Source of the DNA: Blastomussa wellsi
Taxonomy: Eukaryota > Cnidaria > Anthozoa > Scleractinia > Plerogyridae
Direction: 5' to 3'
Length of the DNA stretch: 64,000 nt
NCBI GenBank assembly: GCA_947652115.1
Contig: OX393565.1
Location: forward strand, 9,618,129 to 9,682,128
Shown here: positions 1 through 10,490 of the stretch, one piece after another
How the letters are laid out: every line of letters starts with the position of its first letter
How positions within the stretch are numbered: the first letter of the stretch is position 1
The notes under the pieces: model-generated
What the model saw: the letters and a program-made list of their open reading frames with translations, nothing else
Database searches by the model: none
What the model was told of the DNA's origin: nothing
Translations under genes and position numbers: made by a program

Positions 1-805
1 CTTCGTTGCTTGCTCTTTGATAAAGCGAGCTGTTTCGATATACCCTAGCGTCGTGGAGACTTCCCGGATAACCCGCTGCAAAGTCAAGGAATAATCCCTT
101 ACCGTCAGCAACGGCCTGAATAATGAAATCATGTTGCTGATTTCGACTGAAATAATCAACAGCACTGTCTCTGGGAGAAATTATTTTGATATGAGTCCCA
201 TCTATGGCCCCTACAATGTTTGGAAGTCGTGATTTGTCCGTAAATGTCTCTATACACCTCATTGCCTCAACCACTGTTGTTGGGAATTTGATGTACTCAT
301 TCCTTAACTCATAAAGAGCCTCAACCACATCTTGACAAGCCTCTATCGCTGTAGTTCTACCGACGTTTAGAGCAGGTCCTATTGTTTCGTATGAATTTCC
401 ATGTGCAAGGCGAAGCTATCCACAAGCAAGGACCTTCTCAGGAGTGAGACAATTTCGCAGTACTGTATTCTGTCTTGTCAGCCGGTTACGAATTACGTTG
501 AGCAACAAATCAAAGCTTTCTCTTCTCATTCGTAAAAGCCTTCGAAAGTAGTCCCCTGGTATTGTTCGGTCAGTGTGATGGATCTCGAACCACGATTCGA
601 CTGGACGAGGAAGAGTCCAATAATATGGTGCTCGTCTTCGATAACGATTTCGTTGACGGCGAATACATCGTGCCACTAGAAAGTTTTGTACACGTAAATT
701 CTGCATTAATAACAGGCAGCATATCATTAAACTTGTATTTGTCTGCTGATGAAGAACCAGAAAAAAGAAGAAAAATATAATTGCAAGGATTCTTCGTGGA
801 AACAT
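1..805 (-). pseudogene. Harbinger nuclease, unit 1 (partial)
   Basis: The N-terminal half of the nuclease is visible and its C-terminal half lies beyond the window edge. The frame is broken by the TAG at 416-418 that all units share. At the WLTRQN/RLTRQN site this copy has Arg, as in units 4-6. Confidence 0.9.
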
Positions 806-1024
806 TTTGAGATCCCTCGTGTTGCCGTTTGTGGATTGAAAAAGCGAGTAAAGGCGGCTTCGCGGGAAATTGCGCGACGCTCACAGCATGGTGTGATGTT
901 TTGTTCACAGATTTTGTTCTCAAGTGCGACTGTAACTTTCCGGAGAAATTTTTTGTGACTGGCCGATTTCAAGTCAGATTTGTCCTGAACAAATCTGAAA
1001 TTGTCCTCTAGTGCGACTTGGCCC
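1..1024. mobile_element. PIF/Harbinger transposon, unit 1, right part only
   Basis: The window begins inside the nuclease gene. The right inverted terminal repeat ends in cttggccc at 1024 and is followed by the TAA target duplication at 1025-1027. The missing left part lies outside the window. Confidence 0.93.
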
Positions 1025-1027
1025 TAA

Positions 1028-3774
1028 ACCAAGATGGCAGCTATGTAGCACCGATGTAGTTGGCGCCGCTCAGCATAGTCGTGCCTTCGGCAACCCACTG
1101 ATGTTGATGTGGGACAAGGTCGCTTTCGCGCAAACCCCTGCCGTCAACGGAGGAAAGCAAATCGTCTGCGAGAGCAACCCGAAGGCTCTCTCAGTTTGTT
1201 ATCTGCACCCCCCCCCATAACGGCTAGGTTCCCTTTGCATAGCCAGCAAGGACTCAGCACCGTCCGTTGACAGCATCTCCCTGATCACTGGGTCATTGCT
1301 GGCCCAGAGCCGGTCGATGCGTGAGATCTTCATCAACGGGACCTGATGCTCAAGGGTAACAATACCAAGGCCTCCGTTAAAGATCTTAGCGTGGAAGTAT
1401 GCCTTGGACGTATCTTTGGGCAACTTCAGCCAGGATCTGACAGCCGCTCTGATAGACCTGTCAAGCCACTTCAAGTACTTCTTACTCGTCGCGGTTAACA
1501 CCAACTGGTGGTATAAGGCTGGTATGAGATTGGTGGTGAGGATGAACAAACGCTGTTGCGGCTTCAGAGGAGCCCGGGTGATGTTCCCCAACCCCTCAGT
1601 AAGCTTACCAGCGATGTCCGCCTTAGTTCTCATCGGAGAGAGAGGTACCCCCAGGTATCGCTGAGTTTCAGCAACACCTATTGCAGGAATCGGTTGCCCG
1701 AATACCTGCAAGTGGGGGTGTGGGTTGACAATCCACATCTTCCTCTTGCCATCAACGTCTATTCGCAGACTTGCTGATTTACCATCCAGCCCCGCACTGA
1801 CCTCCAAGCCACCGAGCCTGAACTCGGCAGCAAGGCCGTCAAGCAGGTGCTGGAGGCCGCGTGGTGTCCCTGCGATCAGCGCAATGTCGTCCGCGAAAGC
1901 TCCGGCATTCACTCTCGTCTCCCCAACCAATACACCAAGCTCCGGATCGAGGCTATCCAGAGCCCAGTCAATGATGGCATTGAAAAGGTGGACAGAGAGA
2001 GGGTCGCCCTGTCTCACCCCCCCGCGACACTTTGATGGGTCCGCTGCGGTCAGTGCCAATGCGTATGCATGTCCAGGCGTCCCGGTAGAGCTCGCCCAGA
2101 TAGCACAGCATCGGGGAGGGAACGCCCATCCTCCCCGCAGCAAGCAAGAGACTCTCATGACTGACCGAGTCTAAAGCCTTCTTGATATCGAGAAACGCCA
2201 CATTTAGTGGTCGGAGTGTCCTGATGTTGGCGAATGATCGTCTGCAGTAGCCAGATCGAATCAGCCACGCCATCCCCTTTCATAAACGCCTTTTGGCGCG
2301 TGTTCCACGGCAGAGTTGCCTCAAACCGGGAAGCGAGGATCTTGTGGAAGCACCGCAAGATGACATCCGACGTGGTAATCGGGCGGTGCTTCGCGGGTGA
2401 CGTGGTGCCCTGCTCTTTGGCGATCAGGACAGTCTTCCCTAGGCGGAGAGGTTTTGGCGGGTAACCAGCCAGCAGCCACACATTGAAGTGGGCCGCTACC
2501 TCATTCCGCCTTAGGCGTTTCAAGTCTTCAAGGGACCGGCAGTCCGGCCCGGGGGCCCCGTCCGACATCCACTTGATCGCCCCGGTCACTTCCTCGATGG
2601 TAATAGGCTTGACCAGGGCCCACTCAACCGGCCCTTTGGGCAGAGGTCTCCTTTGATGGTGTACTGATGGCTGTTGGAATATGCCACGCCAGTACGGCTC
2701 TTGTGTGGCCATAGGTACTGGGGAAGGTTCCTCCTCCCAGGTACCGGAAAGGACGTTGCAAGCACAGCGCTTTCTTGATAGTCTGAAAAGACGCTGTGTT
2801 CGGGCGTAGGAGATCCTACGCCTCGCCCTCGCTTTGCGCTCTGGTTGTCCAATCCGTACCCTGGGGGCCCCAGTTGTCCTGGGTGGCCTCCTGTTAGGTC
2901 CTGCCAGCGGAGGTAACCACCTGGCATATTCCGCATCAAGTACTTCTCTGGTATGGTTCGTCAGAGTACCAGGTTGGATGGCATCAATGTCGATGCCATC
3001 AGGGACGCCAAGTTCTAATATGGTCGCCCGGACCTCCGCCGCCCATAGTAGGCTAGGGTCGGGAGGGTGATCATCAGGTATGTCATCTTGGGCCCCGGGG
3101 TCGGGGCCAGTCGGATCACGTTCAATGAGCTCGCCGCTATCATCAGCCCCCGGCTGTAAAGAGGCCAGCAGCTCCTGGTATCGCGTACTCTTACGGACTC
3201 CCTTGATGGAATCGAGAGTCCGGCCAGGGGTGATTTGCACCAACCGTTGATTGATGTTCCTCACCCCCGCCCCCCGGAGAGTAATTTCCGCTCGAGCCAG
3301 GATTAAGAGCTCCTCATGATCCCAGCGTGCCTTTCTCCTGGCAGCAGGCACATTCTCAGTGTGATACTCAGTGGGGTGCGCCCTGCGCCGGTGCTGGGAC
3401 AGACCCCTCGCAGACCCGAATGCTCTGTCACATTCGGGACATGCGAAAAGCAACCCCGCCTCCGCTGCTGCGCCCCCCCCCCGGCCGTATATCATCTGCG
3501 GGGGCAGCGGGTGCCGCCCCCTCTTCTCTTCCTTGGTCCGTAACCAGATGATTCGACCTGCGAGGTGGTTAGCCTCGCAGGCCTGGGAAGTTTTAGCTTC
3601 AGGGACAAGCCCGTACTGACGGCCCCCGCCGGAGCTAGATCGATGATTACCGTGGACGAGGCAAAAGATGGCAGAGACCTCCCACGCACGACTAGCTCAA
3701 CTCGTGAAGGCACTTCCCTCGGGGTAAGGACGAAACTACAGCTCCCCCTTAAGAGAGTCATAGTTACTCCCGCC
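1028..3774 (-). pseudogene. R2 retrotransposon fragment, unit 1
   Basis: Same fragment as in unit 2, where it is described in full. The C-run at 3473-3482 is 10 long here. That puts the zinc-finger/Myb/RT frame (2155-3495) in a different register from the N-terminal frame (3492-3776). The C-run near 1208-1216 is 9 long and ends the RT-thumb frame at 1199. A T at 1197 and a G at 2329 are useful markers for comparing units. Confidence 0.93.
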
Positions 3775-3961
3775 AAAAAAAAAAACTGTGTCGTGTAAAA
3801 TTATTTTAGTGAAAACAAAGTGTGTCTGTTTTCTTCGTGTATGCTTAGGATGGTTTTACAATGTTTGTAAGTTGAAAATTTCACGATCTGTTTGCAATGT
3901 TGCTTGTTGTCTATCAAAAAATAGTTTGACCGACATGCCATTTTCGATACTCTTCCTTTAG

Positions 3962-4350
3962 GAGCTGCGTCAGTGGACAGAGGCACCCCTTCTGTATCAG
4001 CAGCAGTTGTAGCTCAGCCTCCAGTAGTCAACCCAGCTGTGGATGCTTGGGCAGATAGTGTATTGGGAGGGTTGGAAGACCACCCTCCTTGCCAGCACTG
4101 TCTTATGGGCCCATTTATAACTGTAAGCGAGGTGACCCGTATACAAGGGTCCTGTGCCCCAGATATAACAAACCATTCCAAGCGCCATAGGGGTTTGTGG
4201 CAGCATGAACTCTATATTCAACGAAAGACCTCAGCTGGCCTAAGTGAAGTAGAACTTAGGGAGTTAATGCCGCAGTGTGTCCTTGATGACACAAGAAAGC
4301 GGTACCCCAACCCACCAGGTGTGCCATACATGGGGCATAAAAGGGCCTAA
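3962..4350 (+). CDS. Terminal exon of a host-like gene, unit 1
   Basis: A pyrimidine-rich tract ending ttcctttag gives a convincing 3' splice site, and the frame then stays open for about 129 codons to a TAA at 4348-4350. The product has a low-complexity Ala/Val/Pro start, a CxxC pair (CQHC) and a C-terminus with MPQCVLDDTRKRYPNP and YMGH. This end resembles, by eye, the C-terminal intracellular domain of P2X7-type proteins (P2RX7_C), which recurs in many unrelated cnidarian proteins; the match is weak and unverified. No upstream exon exists in the unit because an antisense R2 fragment occupies the intron side. The 327 bases after the stop are AT-rich 3' UTR without an obvious AATAAA before the unit junction. 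Confidence 0.6.
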
Positions 4351-4684
4351 GTAATATAGTTCCATTTTCCCAGAGCTAGAGATATCAAACCAATGGTCAT
4401 AAGACTTCAAGTTTACCAACGCATCTCTGCTAATATAACGAGAGCAAGTAGAATGTAAATTTGAAATGGCAAGCACTTGTATGCTTAGCTTGATATCTGG
4501 GTTCTGGAATATGAATCCCTAATTTTTATCATGCAACACAGTCTTTCCCCAGATGTTAATATTGCAGTTTCCCTTGTTTATAATATGTTTCTTTTCCTGT
4601 GAAATTGAAGTGGCAGTGTCATAGGGATTTTTCCTTTTGTGTTCAAATTATCTGTGCTACAATATGGATTACATTTGCCTAATT

Positions 4685-4699
4685 TGCATAATTTATGCA
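4685..4699. repeat. 15-nt perfect palindrome beside the unit junction
   Basis: TGCATAATTTATGCA is a 7-bp inverted repeat around one base and begins 8 bp right of the unit boundary. More ATGCAT-like sequence follows up to the Harbinger target site. The same palindrome recurs at every internal junction, and is absent at the right edge of the array. Confidence 0.85.
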
Positions 4700-4726
4700 T
4701 ATAATTTTGCATAAAAACTCAAATAA

Positions 4727-4750
4727 GGGCCAAGTCGCACTAGAGGACAA
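4727..4750 (+). repeat. Harbinger left terminal inverted repeat
   Basis: It matches the reverse complement of 7720-7743 over 24 of 24 bases and diverges immediately inside. The outer edge abuts the TAA duplication. The same repeat bounds the elements in units 3-6. Confidence 0.95.
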
Positions 4751-5016
4751 AACTGTTTACTTATGTCAAAAATCTGTCATCACAATGAAAAACCAAGTGC
4801 GACCGGTTTGTTCACCAAAGGACAAAATTTGGTCGCGGACGGACAAACTTCAAAGGTGCCGTCGACTACCTCTGGAGCAGGCCAAACTGAAACAAATCTT
4901 GGAAAACAATAGCGAGGGTGTCTTGATTCGGAAAAGATTTGACAGGTGATATGTAGCAGAGTCTCTATGCGATAGACTTCGCGGTAAAAGTAATCACGTT
5001 CTCATTTCGCAACAAC

Positions 5017-5907
5017 ATGAATCCAGGCGCGGGGAACCAATATTTTCCGTATGAAATGGGGCAACAATATCCTCAATATCCACCAGGATGGATCTATCCG
5101 TTGCCTAGCACTTACATCTGTAATGACCAAGGAACTCCCAGCCCATCTCCTTCAACCGCGAGTTCTGACTCGTTGTCAGAATCGTTTCAAGTCATCGAAG
5201 ACGGCGCAATGCCGGGATCATCCCAAACTTCTTCACGCCGTACATCTTCCGAGAACAAGAAGGCTCAGGACAGATGGACTAAAGAGGAGGAGAAACTATT
5301 AGTTCAACTGTGGGCTGAAAAACACGATCAGCTGGAAAGCCGAGAATCCAGGAAAACGTGGGCTTGGATCGCAGAAAAGATTTCGAAAACCCTACAGTCC
5401 AACAAGACGGCCGACAAATGTATTCGGAAGATGAAGTACATCATAGAACGCTACAAGAATGCAAAAGATTGGAACAAAAACCAATCAGGAGGAAGCCTTA
5501 GGAAATCCGTATACTACGATGAGGTTGATAAAATCCTTGGATGCCGCGACCTAGTAACATTTAATCATGTAGCTGAAGCGGGCAACAGCGGCGAAAGTGC
5601 CACAGAAATTTTAGTGGAATCAAGTGGCGAGGCCAGTACTTCATCCAGCCCCAGTGTGCCACAAACTCCAGCTGAAAAGAGAAGAGCATCGAAGAAAGGG
5701 AAACGAGCCTCGAAACGCAAAGCGCCAGATAATGACAGCGACGAAGAGTTCAAGATGGCTCAAAAGGATGCGAGGCAGCAGGGGGAGAAAGTTGCAGCAT
5801 TTATGGATTCTTTGCAACAATCACAAACGCAGCAGCTAGCCATGATGAACCAATTTATGGGATCAATTGTGAAAATCCTTGACCAACAGAATGAGAAAGA
5901 CAACTGA
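5017..5907 (+). CDS. Harbinger Myb/SANT-like DNA-binding protein, unit 2
   Basis: This is the second protein of PIF/Harbinger elements. In characterised members it binds the element ends and brings the nuclease to DNA in the nucleus. The 296-aa frame runs uninterrupted from ATG to TGA. Residues 1-80 are Pro/Ser/Thr-rich. Residues about 86-175 form a trihelix domain with the expected tryptophans (RWTKEEEKLL, LWAEKH, TWAWIAEKI). A basic stretch near 219-235 looks like a nuclear localisation signal, and the Gln/Met-rich tail may be a coiled coil. This copy alone has Leu at residue 199 where the others have Val; like unit 3 it has Tyr at 166. It converges on the nuclease gene. It remains open in all five complete units, although its partner is broken. 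Confidence 0.92.
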   Translation: MNPGAGNQYFPYEMGQQYPQYPPGWIYPLPSTYICNDQGTPSPSPSTASSDSLSESFQVIEDGAMPGSSQTSSRRTSSENKKAQDRWTKEEEKLLVQLWAEKHDQLESRESRKTWAWIAEKISKTLQSNKTADKCIRKMKYIIERYKNAKDWNKNQSGGSLRKSVYYDEVDKILGCRDLVTFNHVAEAGNSGESATEILVESSGEASTSSSPSVPQTPAEKRRASKKGKRASKRKAPDNDSDEEFKMAQKDARQQGEKVAAFMDSLQQSQTQQLAMMNQFMGSIVKILDQQNEKDN

Positions 5908-6303
5908 CCTTTAATTCAAGACTGTTTTTGACTATTTGAAGACACATTAGCGACCATTATCAAAAGACATGTTATTGTTTATGTTACGAATCGATCAAAC
6001 GATATTATGGAAAAAAATGAATGTAGTTGAAACTTATTTCTTGTTTTAAAGACAATTTTAACTTTATCATACACTTTTCTTAAAAAAATCTGAACAAGAA
6101 ATATTATTTGAAATTGCAGGAAATTGTTATACAGTGATGGAAATCGTTTCTAATGATTCAACCATTACATGTTGAGCACAAATTACAATGCAATATTTTT
6201 ATGGTATTTGCTCGTTGATCATCTGCTATTTTCTTTCTGAAAAATCAACTAAAGTACAAGTTTAAGGTCTAAGGATGAAATAATTAAAAAAGGATTTGAG
6301 GAA

Positions 6304-7524
6304 TCATAGACTGTCTTTTAGCAACTCTCTTATATCTTCCCCGTCCTGCATGAAGTCATTGTTCTGTTCGTTTCCGCGGTCATCATCGTCAACGTAAAAA
6401 TCATCCTCCCATTCGTCCCCAATTTTAATACAAAAGTTATGCAGCACTGCACAAGCAATGGAAATCTTCACAGAAAAAGCTATTCTGCTATCCAACCGCT
6501 TTTGCAGAATTCGCCAACGACTTTTTAGGCGGCCAAAGGCGCACTCGATAGCTACTCGTGCAGACGACAGTTCCTTGTTAAATCTTATTTCGCCAGGGTC
6601 ACGCGTGGCTTCAGGATAAGGCTTCATAAGCCAGGGGGAAATAGGGTATGCGCTGTCTCCTACCAGGTAAGGACGAATATCTGTGATTCCGATCCTTTCA
6701 ACGGGTTCCTTGAGTATATCTTCGTTGCTTGCTCTTTGATAAAGCGAGCTGTTTCGATATACCCTAGCGTCGTGGAGACTTCCCGGATAACCCGCTGCAA
6801 AGTCAAGGAATAATCCCTTACCGTCAGCAACGGCCTGAATAATGAAATCATGTTGCTGATTTCGACTGAAATAATCAACAGCACTGTCTCTGGGAGAAAT
6901 TATTTTGATATGAGTCCCATCTATGGCCCCTACAATGTTTGGAAGTCGTGATTTGTCCGTAAATGTCTCTATACACCTCATTGCCTCAACCACTGTTGTT
7001 GGGAATTTGATGTACTCATTCCTTAACTCATAAAGAGCCTCAACCACATCTTGACAAGCCTCTATCGCTGTAGTTCTACCGACGTTTAGAGCAGGTCCTA
7101 TTGTTTCGTATGAATTTCCATGTGCAAGGCGAAGCTATCCACAAGCAAGGACCTTCTCAGGAGTGAGACAATTTCGCAGTACTGTATTCTGTCTTGTCAG
7201 CCAGTTACGAATTACGTTGAGCAACAAATCAAAGCTTTCTCTTCTCATTCGTAAAAGCCTTCGAAAGTAGTCCCCTGGTATTGTTCGGTCAGTGTGATGG
7301 ATCTCGAACCACGATTCGACTGGACGAGGAAGAGTCCAATAATATGGTGCTCGTCTTCGATAACGATTTCGTTGACGGCGAATACATCGTGCCACTAGAA
7401 AGTTTTGTACACGTAAATTCTGCATTAATAACAGGCAGCATATCATTAAACTTGTATTTGTCTGCTGATGAAGAACCAGAAAAAAGAAGAAAAATATAAT
7501 TGCAAGGATTCTTCGTGGAAACAT
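6304..7524 (-). pseudogene. Harbinger (HARBI1-like) nuclease with in-frame TAG, unit 2
   Basis: This is the DDE nuclease that would cut and join the element ends. One frame of 407 codons is interrupted by a TAG at 7135-7137, between the N-terminal part (about 129 codons, with a YFRRLLRMRRESFD block typical of the family) and the catalytic part. Catalytic motifs are present: Asp in GAIDGTHIKI (codon about 202), Asp in VGDSAYP (about 290) and Glu in AIECAFGRLKSRW (about 327). A GYPGSLHDARVYRNS block is also characteristic. The stop sits where an ordinary sense codon, probably Trp, is expected. No intron of realistic size could remove it. Every copy in the array shares it, so this product is probably dead unless the stop is read through. 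Confidence 0.93.
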
Positions 7525-7746
7525 TTTGAGATCCCTCGTGTTGCCGTTTGTGGATTGAAAAAGCGAGTAAAGGCGGCTTCGCGGGAAATTGCGCGACGCT
7601 CACAGCATGGTGTGATGTTTTGTTCACAGATTTTGTTCTCAAGTGCGACTGTAACTTTCCGGAGAAATTTTTTGTGACTGGCCGATTTCAAGTCAGATTT
7701 GTCCTGAACAAATCTGAAATTGTCCTCTAGTGCGACTTGGCCCTAA

Positions 7747-10490
7747 ACCAAGATGGCAGCTATGTAGCACCGATGTAGTTGGCGCCGCTCAGCATAGTCG
7801 TGCCTTCGGCAACCCACTGATGTTGATGTGGGACAAGGTCGCTTTCGCGCAAACCCCTGCCGTCAACGGAGGAAAGCAAATCGTCTGCGAGAGCAACCCG
7901 AAGGCTCTCTCAGTTCGTTATCTGCACCCCCCCATAACGGCTAGGTTCCCTTTGCATAGCCAGCAAGGACTCAGCACCGTCCGTTGACAGCATCTCCCTG
8001 ATCACTGGGTCATTGCTGGCCCAGAGCCGGTCGATGCGTGAGATCTTCATCAACGGGACCTGATGCTCAAGGGTAACAATACCAAGGCCTCCGTTAAAGA
8101 TCTTAGCGTGGAAGTATGCCTTGGACATATCTTTGGGCAACTTCAGCCAGGATCTGACAGCCGCTCTGATAGACCTGTCAAGCCACTTCAAGTACTTCTT
8201 ACTCGTCGCGGTTAACACCAACTGGTGGTATAAGGCTGGTATGAGATTGGTGGTGAGGATGAACAAACGCTGTTGCGGCTTCAGAGGAGCCCGGGTGATG
8301 TTCCCCAACCCCTCAGTAAGCTTACCAGCGATGTCCGCCTTAGTTCTCATCGGAGAGAGAGGTACCCCCAGGTATCGCTGAGTTTCAGCAACACCTATTG
8401 CAGGAATCGGTTGCCCGAATACCTGCAAGTGGGGGTGTGGGTTGACAATCCACATCTTCCTCTTGCCATCAACGTCTATTCGCAGACTTGCTGATTTACC
8501 ATCCAGCCCCGCACTGACCTCCAAGCCACCGAGCCTGAACTCGGCAGCAAGGCCGTCAAGCAGGTGCTGGAGGCCGCGTGGTGTCCCTGCGATCAGCGCA
8601 ATGTCGTCCGCGAAAGCTCCGGCATTCACTCTCGTCTCCCCAACCAATACACCAAGCTCCGGATCAAGGCTATCCAGAGCCCAGTCAATGATGGCATTGA
8701 AAAGGTGGACAGAGAGAGGGTCGCCCTGTCTCACCCCCCCGCGACACTTTGATGGGTCCGCTGCGGTCAGTGCCAATGCGTATGCATGTCCAGGCGTCCC
8801 GGTAGAGCTCGCCCAGATAGCACAGCATCGGGGAGGGAACGCCCATCCTCCCCGCAGCAAGCAAGAGACTCTCATGACTGACCGAGTCTAAAGCCTTCTT
8901 GATATCGAGAAACGCCACATTTAGTGGTCGGAGTGTCCTGATGTTGGCGAATGATCGTCTGCAGTAGCCAGATCGAATCAGCCACGCCATCCCCTTTCAT
9001 AAACGCCTTTTGGCGCGTGTTCCACGGCAGAGTTGCCTCAAACCGGGAAGCGAGGATCTTGTGGAAGCACCGCAAGATGACATCCGACGTGGTAATCGGG
9101 CGGTGCTTCGCGGGTGACGTGGTGCCCTGCTCTTTGGCGATCAGGACAGTCTTCCCTAGGCGGAGAGGTTTTGGCGGGTAACCAGCCAGCAGCCACACAT
9201 TGAAGTGGGCCGCTACCTCATTCCGCCTTAGGCGTTTCAAGTCTTCAAGGGACCGGCAGTCCGGCCCGGGGGCCCCGTCCGACATCCACTTGATCGCCCC
9301 GGTCACTTCCTCGATGGTAATAGGCTTGACCAGGGCCCACTCAACCGGCCCTTTGGGCAGAGGTCTCCTTTGATGGTGTACTGATGGCTGTTGGAATATG
9401 CCACGCCAGTACGGCTCTTGTGTGGCCATAGGTACTGGGGAAGGTTCCTCCTCCCAGGTACCGGAAAGGACGTTGCAAGCACAGCGCTTTCTTGATAGTC
9501 TGAAAAGACGCTGTGTTCGGGCGTAGGAGATCCTACGCCTCGCCCTCGCTTTGCGCTCTGGTTGTCCAATCCGTACCCTGGGGGCCCCAGTTGTCCTGGG
9601 TGGCCTCCTGTTAGGTCCTGCCAGCGGAGGTAACCACCTGGCATATTCCGCATCAAGTACTTCTCTGGTATGGTTCGTCAGAGTACCAGGTTGGATGGCA
9701 TCAATGTCGATGCCATCAGGGACGCCAAGTTCTAATATGGTCGCCCGGACCTCCGCCGCCCATAGTAGGCTAGGGTCGGGAGGGTGATCATCAGGTATGT
9801 CATCTTGGGCCCCGGGGTCGGGGCCAGTCGGATCACGTTCAATGAGCTCGCCGCTATCATCAGCCCCCGGCTGTAAAGAGGCCAGCAGCTCCTGGTATCG
9901 CGTACTCTTACGGACTCCCTTGATGGAATCGAGAGTCCGGCCAGGGGTGATTTGCACCAACCGTTGATTGATGTTCCTCACCCCCGCCCCCCGGAGAGTA
10001 ATTTCCGCTCGAGCCAGGATTAAGAGCTCCTCATGATCCCAGCGTGCCTTTCTCCTGGCAGCAGGCACATTCTCAGTGTGATACTCAGTGGGGTGCGCCC
10101 TGCGCCGGTGCTGGGACAGACCCCTCGCAGACCCGAATGCTCTGTCACATTCGGGACATGCGAAAAGCAACCCCGCCTCCGCTGCTGCGCCCCCCCCCGG
10201 CCGTATATCATCTGCGGGGGCAGCGGGTGCCGCCCCCTCTTCTCTTCCTTGGTCCGTAACCAGATGATTCGACCTGCGAGGTGGTTAGCCTCGCAGGCCT
10301 GGGAAGTTTTAGCTTCAGGGACAAGCCCGTACTGACGGCCCCCGCCGGAGCTAGATCGATGATTACCGTGGACGAGGCAAAAGATGGCAGAGACCTCCCA
10401 CGCACGACTAGCTCAACTCGTGAAGGCACTTCCCTCGGGGTAAGGACGAAACTACAGCTCCCCCTTAAGAGAGTCATAGTTACTCCCGCC
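7747..10490 (-). pseudogene. R2 non-LTR retrotransposon fragment with 28S leader, unit 2
   Basis: R2 elements insert into 28S rRNA genes by target-primed reverse transcription. Reading on the minus strand: 28 nt of 28S gene; a frame continuing from it (10208-10492); a CCHH zinc finger (CPECDRAFGSARGLSQH) and Myb domain (RWDHEELL, RTLDSIKG) in 8872-10170; RT motif A (NVAFLDIKKALDSVSHE) in 8685-8990; motif B (GVRQGDPLS) and the FADD active site in 7910-8875; then a VDGRGL and SGANYIGA linker near 7765-7900. One N-terminal finger suggests the single-finger R2 group. Frames change at least three times, two at G/C runs, and a TGA ends the N-terminal frame. The CCHC knuckle and restriction-like endonuclease are absent, so the fragment is 3' truncated where the flank and Harbinger begin. 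It cannot be autonomous. Confidence 0.94.
10463..10490 (-). other. 28-nt 28S rRNA gene leader of R2
   Basis: On the minus strand this reads ggcgggag followed by TAACTATGACTCTCTTAAGG, the highly conserved 28S sequence that ends at the R2 insertion point. No other rRNA gene sequence was found in the window. On the + strand an 11-12 nt A-run abuts it. Equivalent leaders are at 3747-3774, 17179-17206, 23895-23922, 30612-30639 and 37330-37357. An ATG inside it is in frame with the R2 N-terminal coding sequence. Confidence 0.92.

Larger units (their letters stand above)
4727..7743. mobile_element. Complete PIF/Harbinger DNA transposon, unit 2
   Basis: The 3017-bp element has 24-bp perfect inverted terminal repeats beginning gggccaagtcgcactagagg, flanked on both sides by TAA (4724-4726 and 7744-7746), the 3-bp duplication typical of PIF/Harbinger. 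The motif AAGTGCGAC recurs just inside both ends (4795-4803 and 7641-7649) and its reverse complement lies in the repeats themselves, a plausible binding site for the Myb-like protein. Two genes converge: Myb/SANT-like on + and nuclease on -, with about 400 bp of AT-rich DNA between. It sits between AT-rich DNA and the 3' truncated end of the R2 fragment. Confidence 0.96.

Noticed and set aside
562..780. Plus-strand open frame antisense to the Harbinger nuclease (and its copies)
   Set aside because: It is the shadow of the nuclease N-terminal coding region, recurs only because the unit repeats, and has no family or start context.
1725..2174. 149-codon plus-strand frame opposite the R2 reverse transcriptase
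   Set aside because: It is rich in Ser/Pro/Ala as expected from the complement of GC-rich R2 coding sequence; the minus strand carries the RT motifs.
3472..3785. An actual 28S rRNA gene next to R2
   Set aside because: Only 28 nt match the conserved 28S sequence; the sequence on the far side of the A-run is intron-like AT-rich DNA.
3775..3785. A-run read as the poly(A) tail of the R2 fragment
   Set aside because: The run abuts the 5' end of the element, not its 3' end, and R2 elements do not need such a tail; it is noted only as flank or a join artefact.
4695..4949. 84-codon frame starting in the AT-rich junction and crossing the Harbinger left end
   Set aside because: It crosses the terminal repeat and subterminal boxes and has no protein-like pattern; it is non-coding transposon end sequence.
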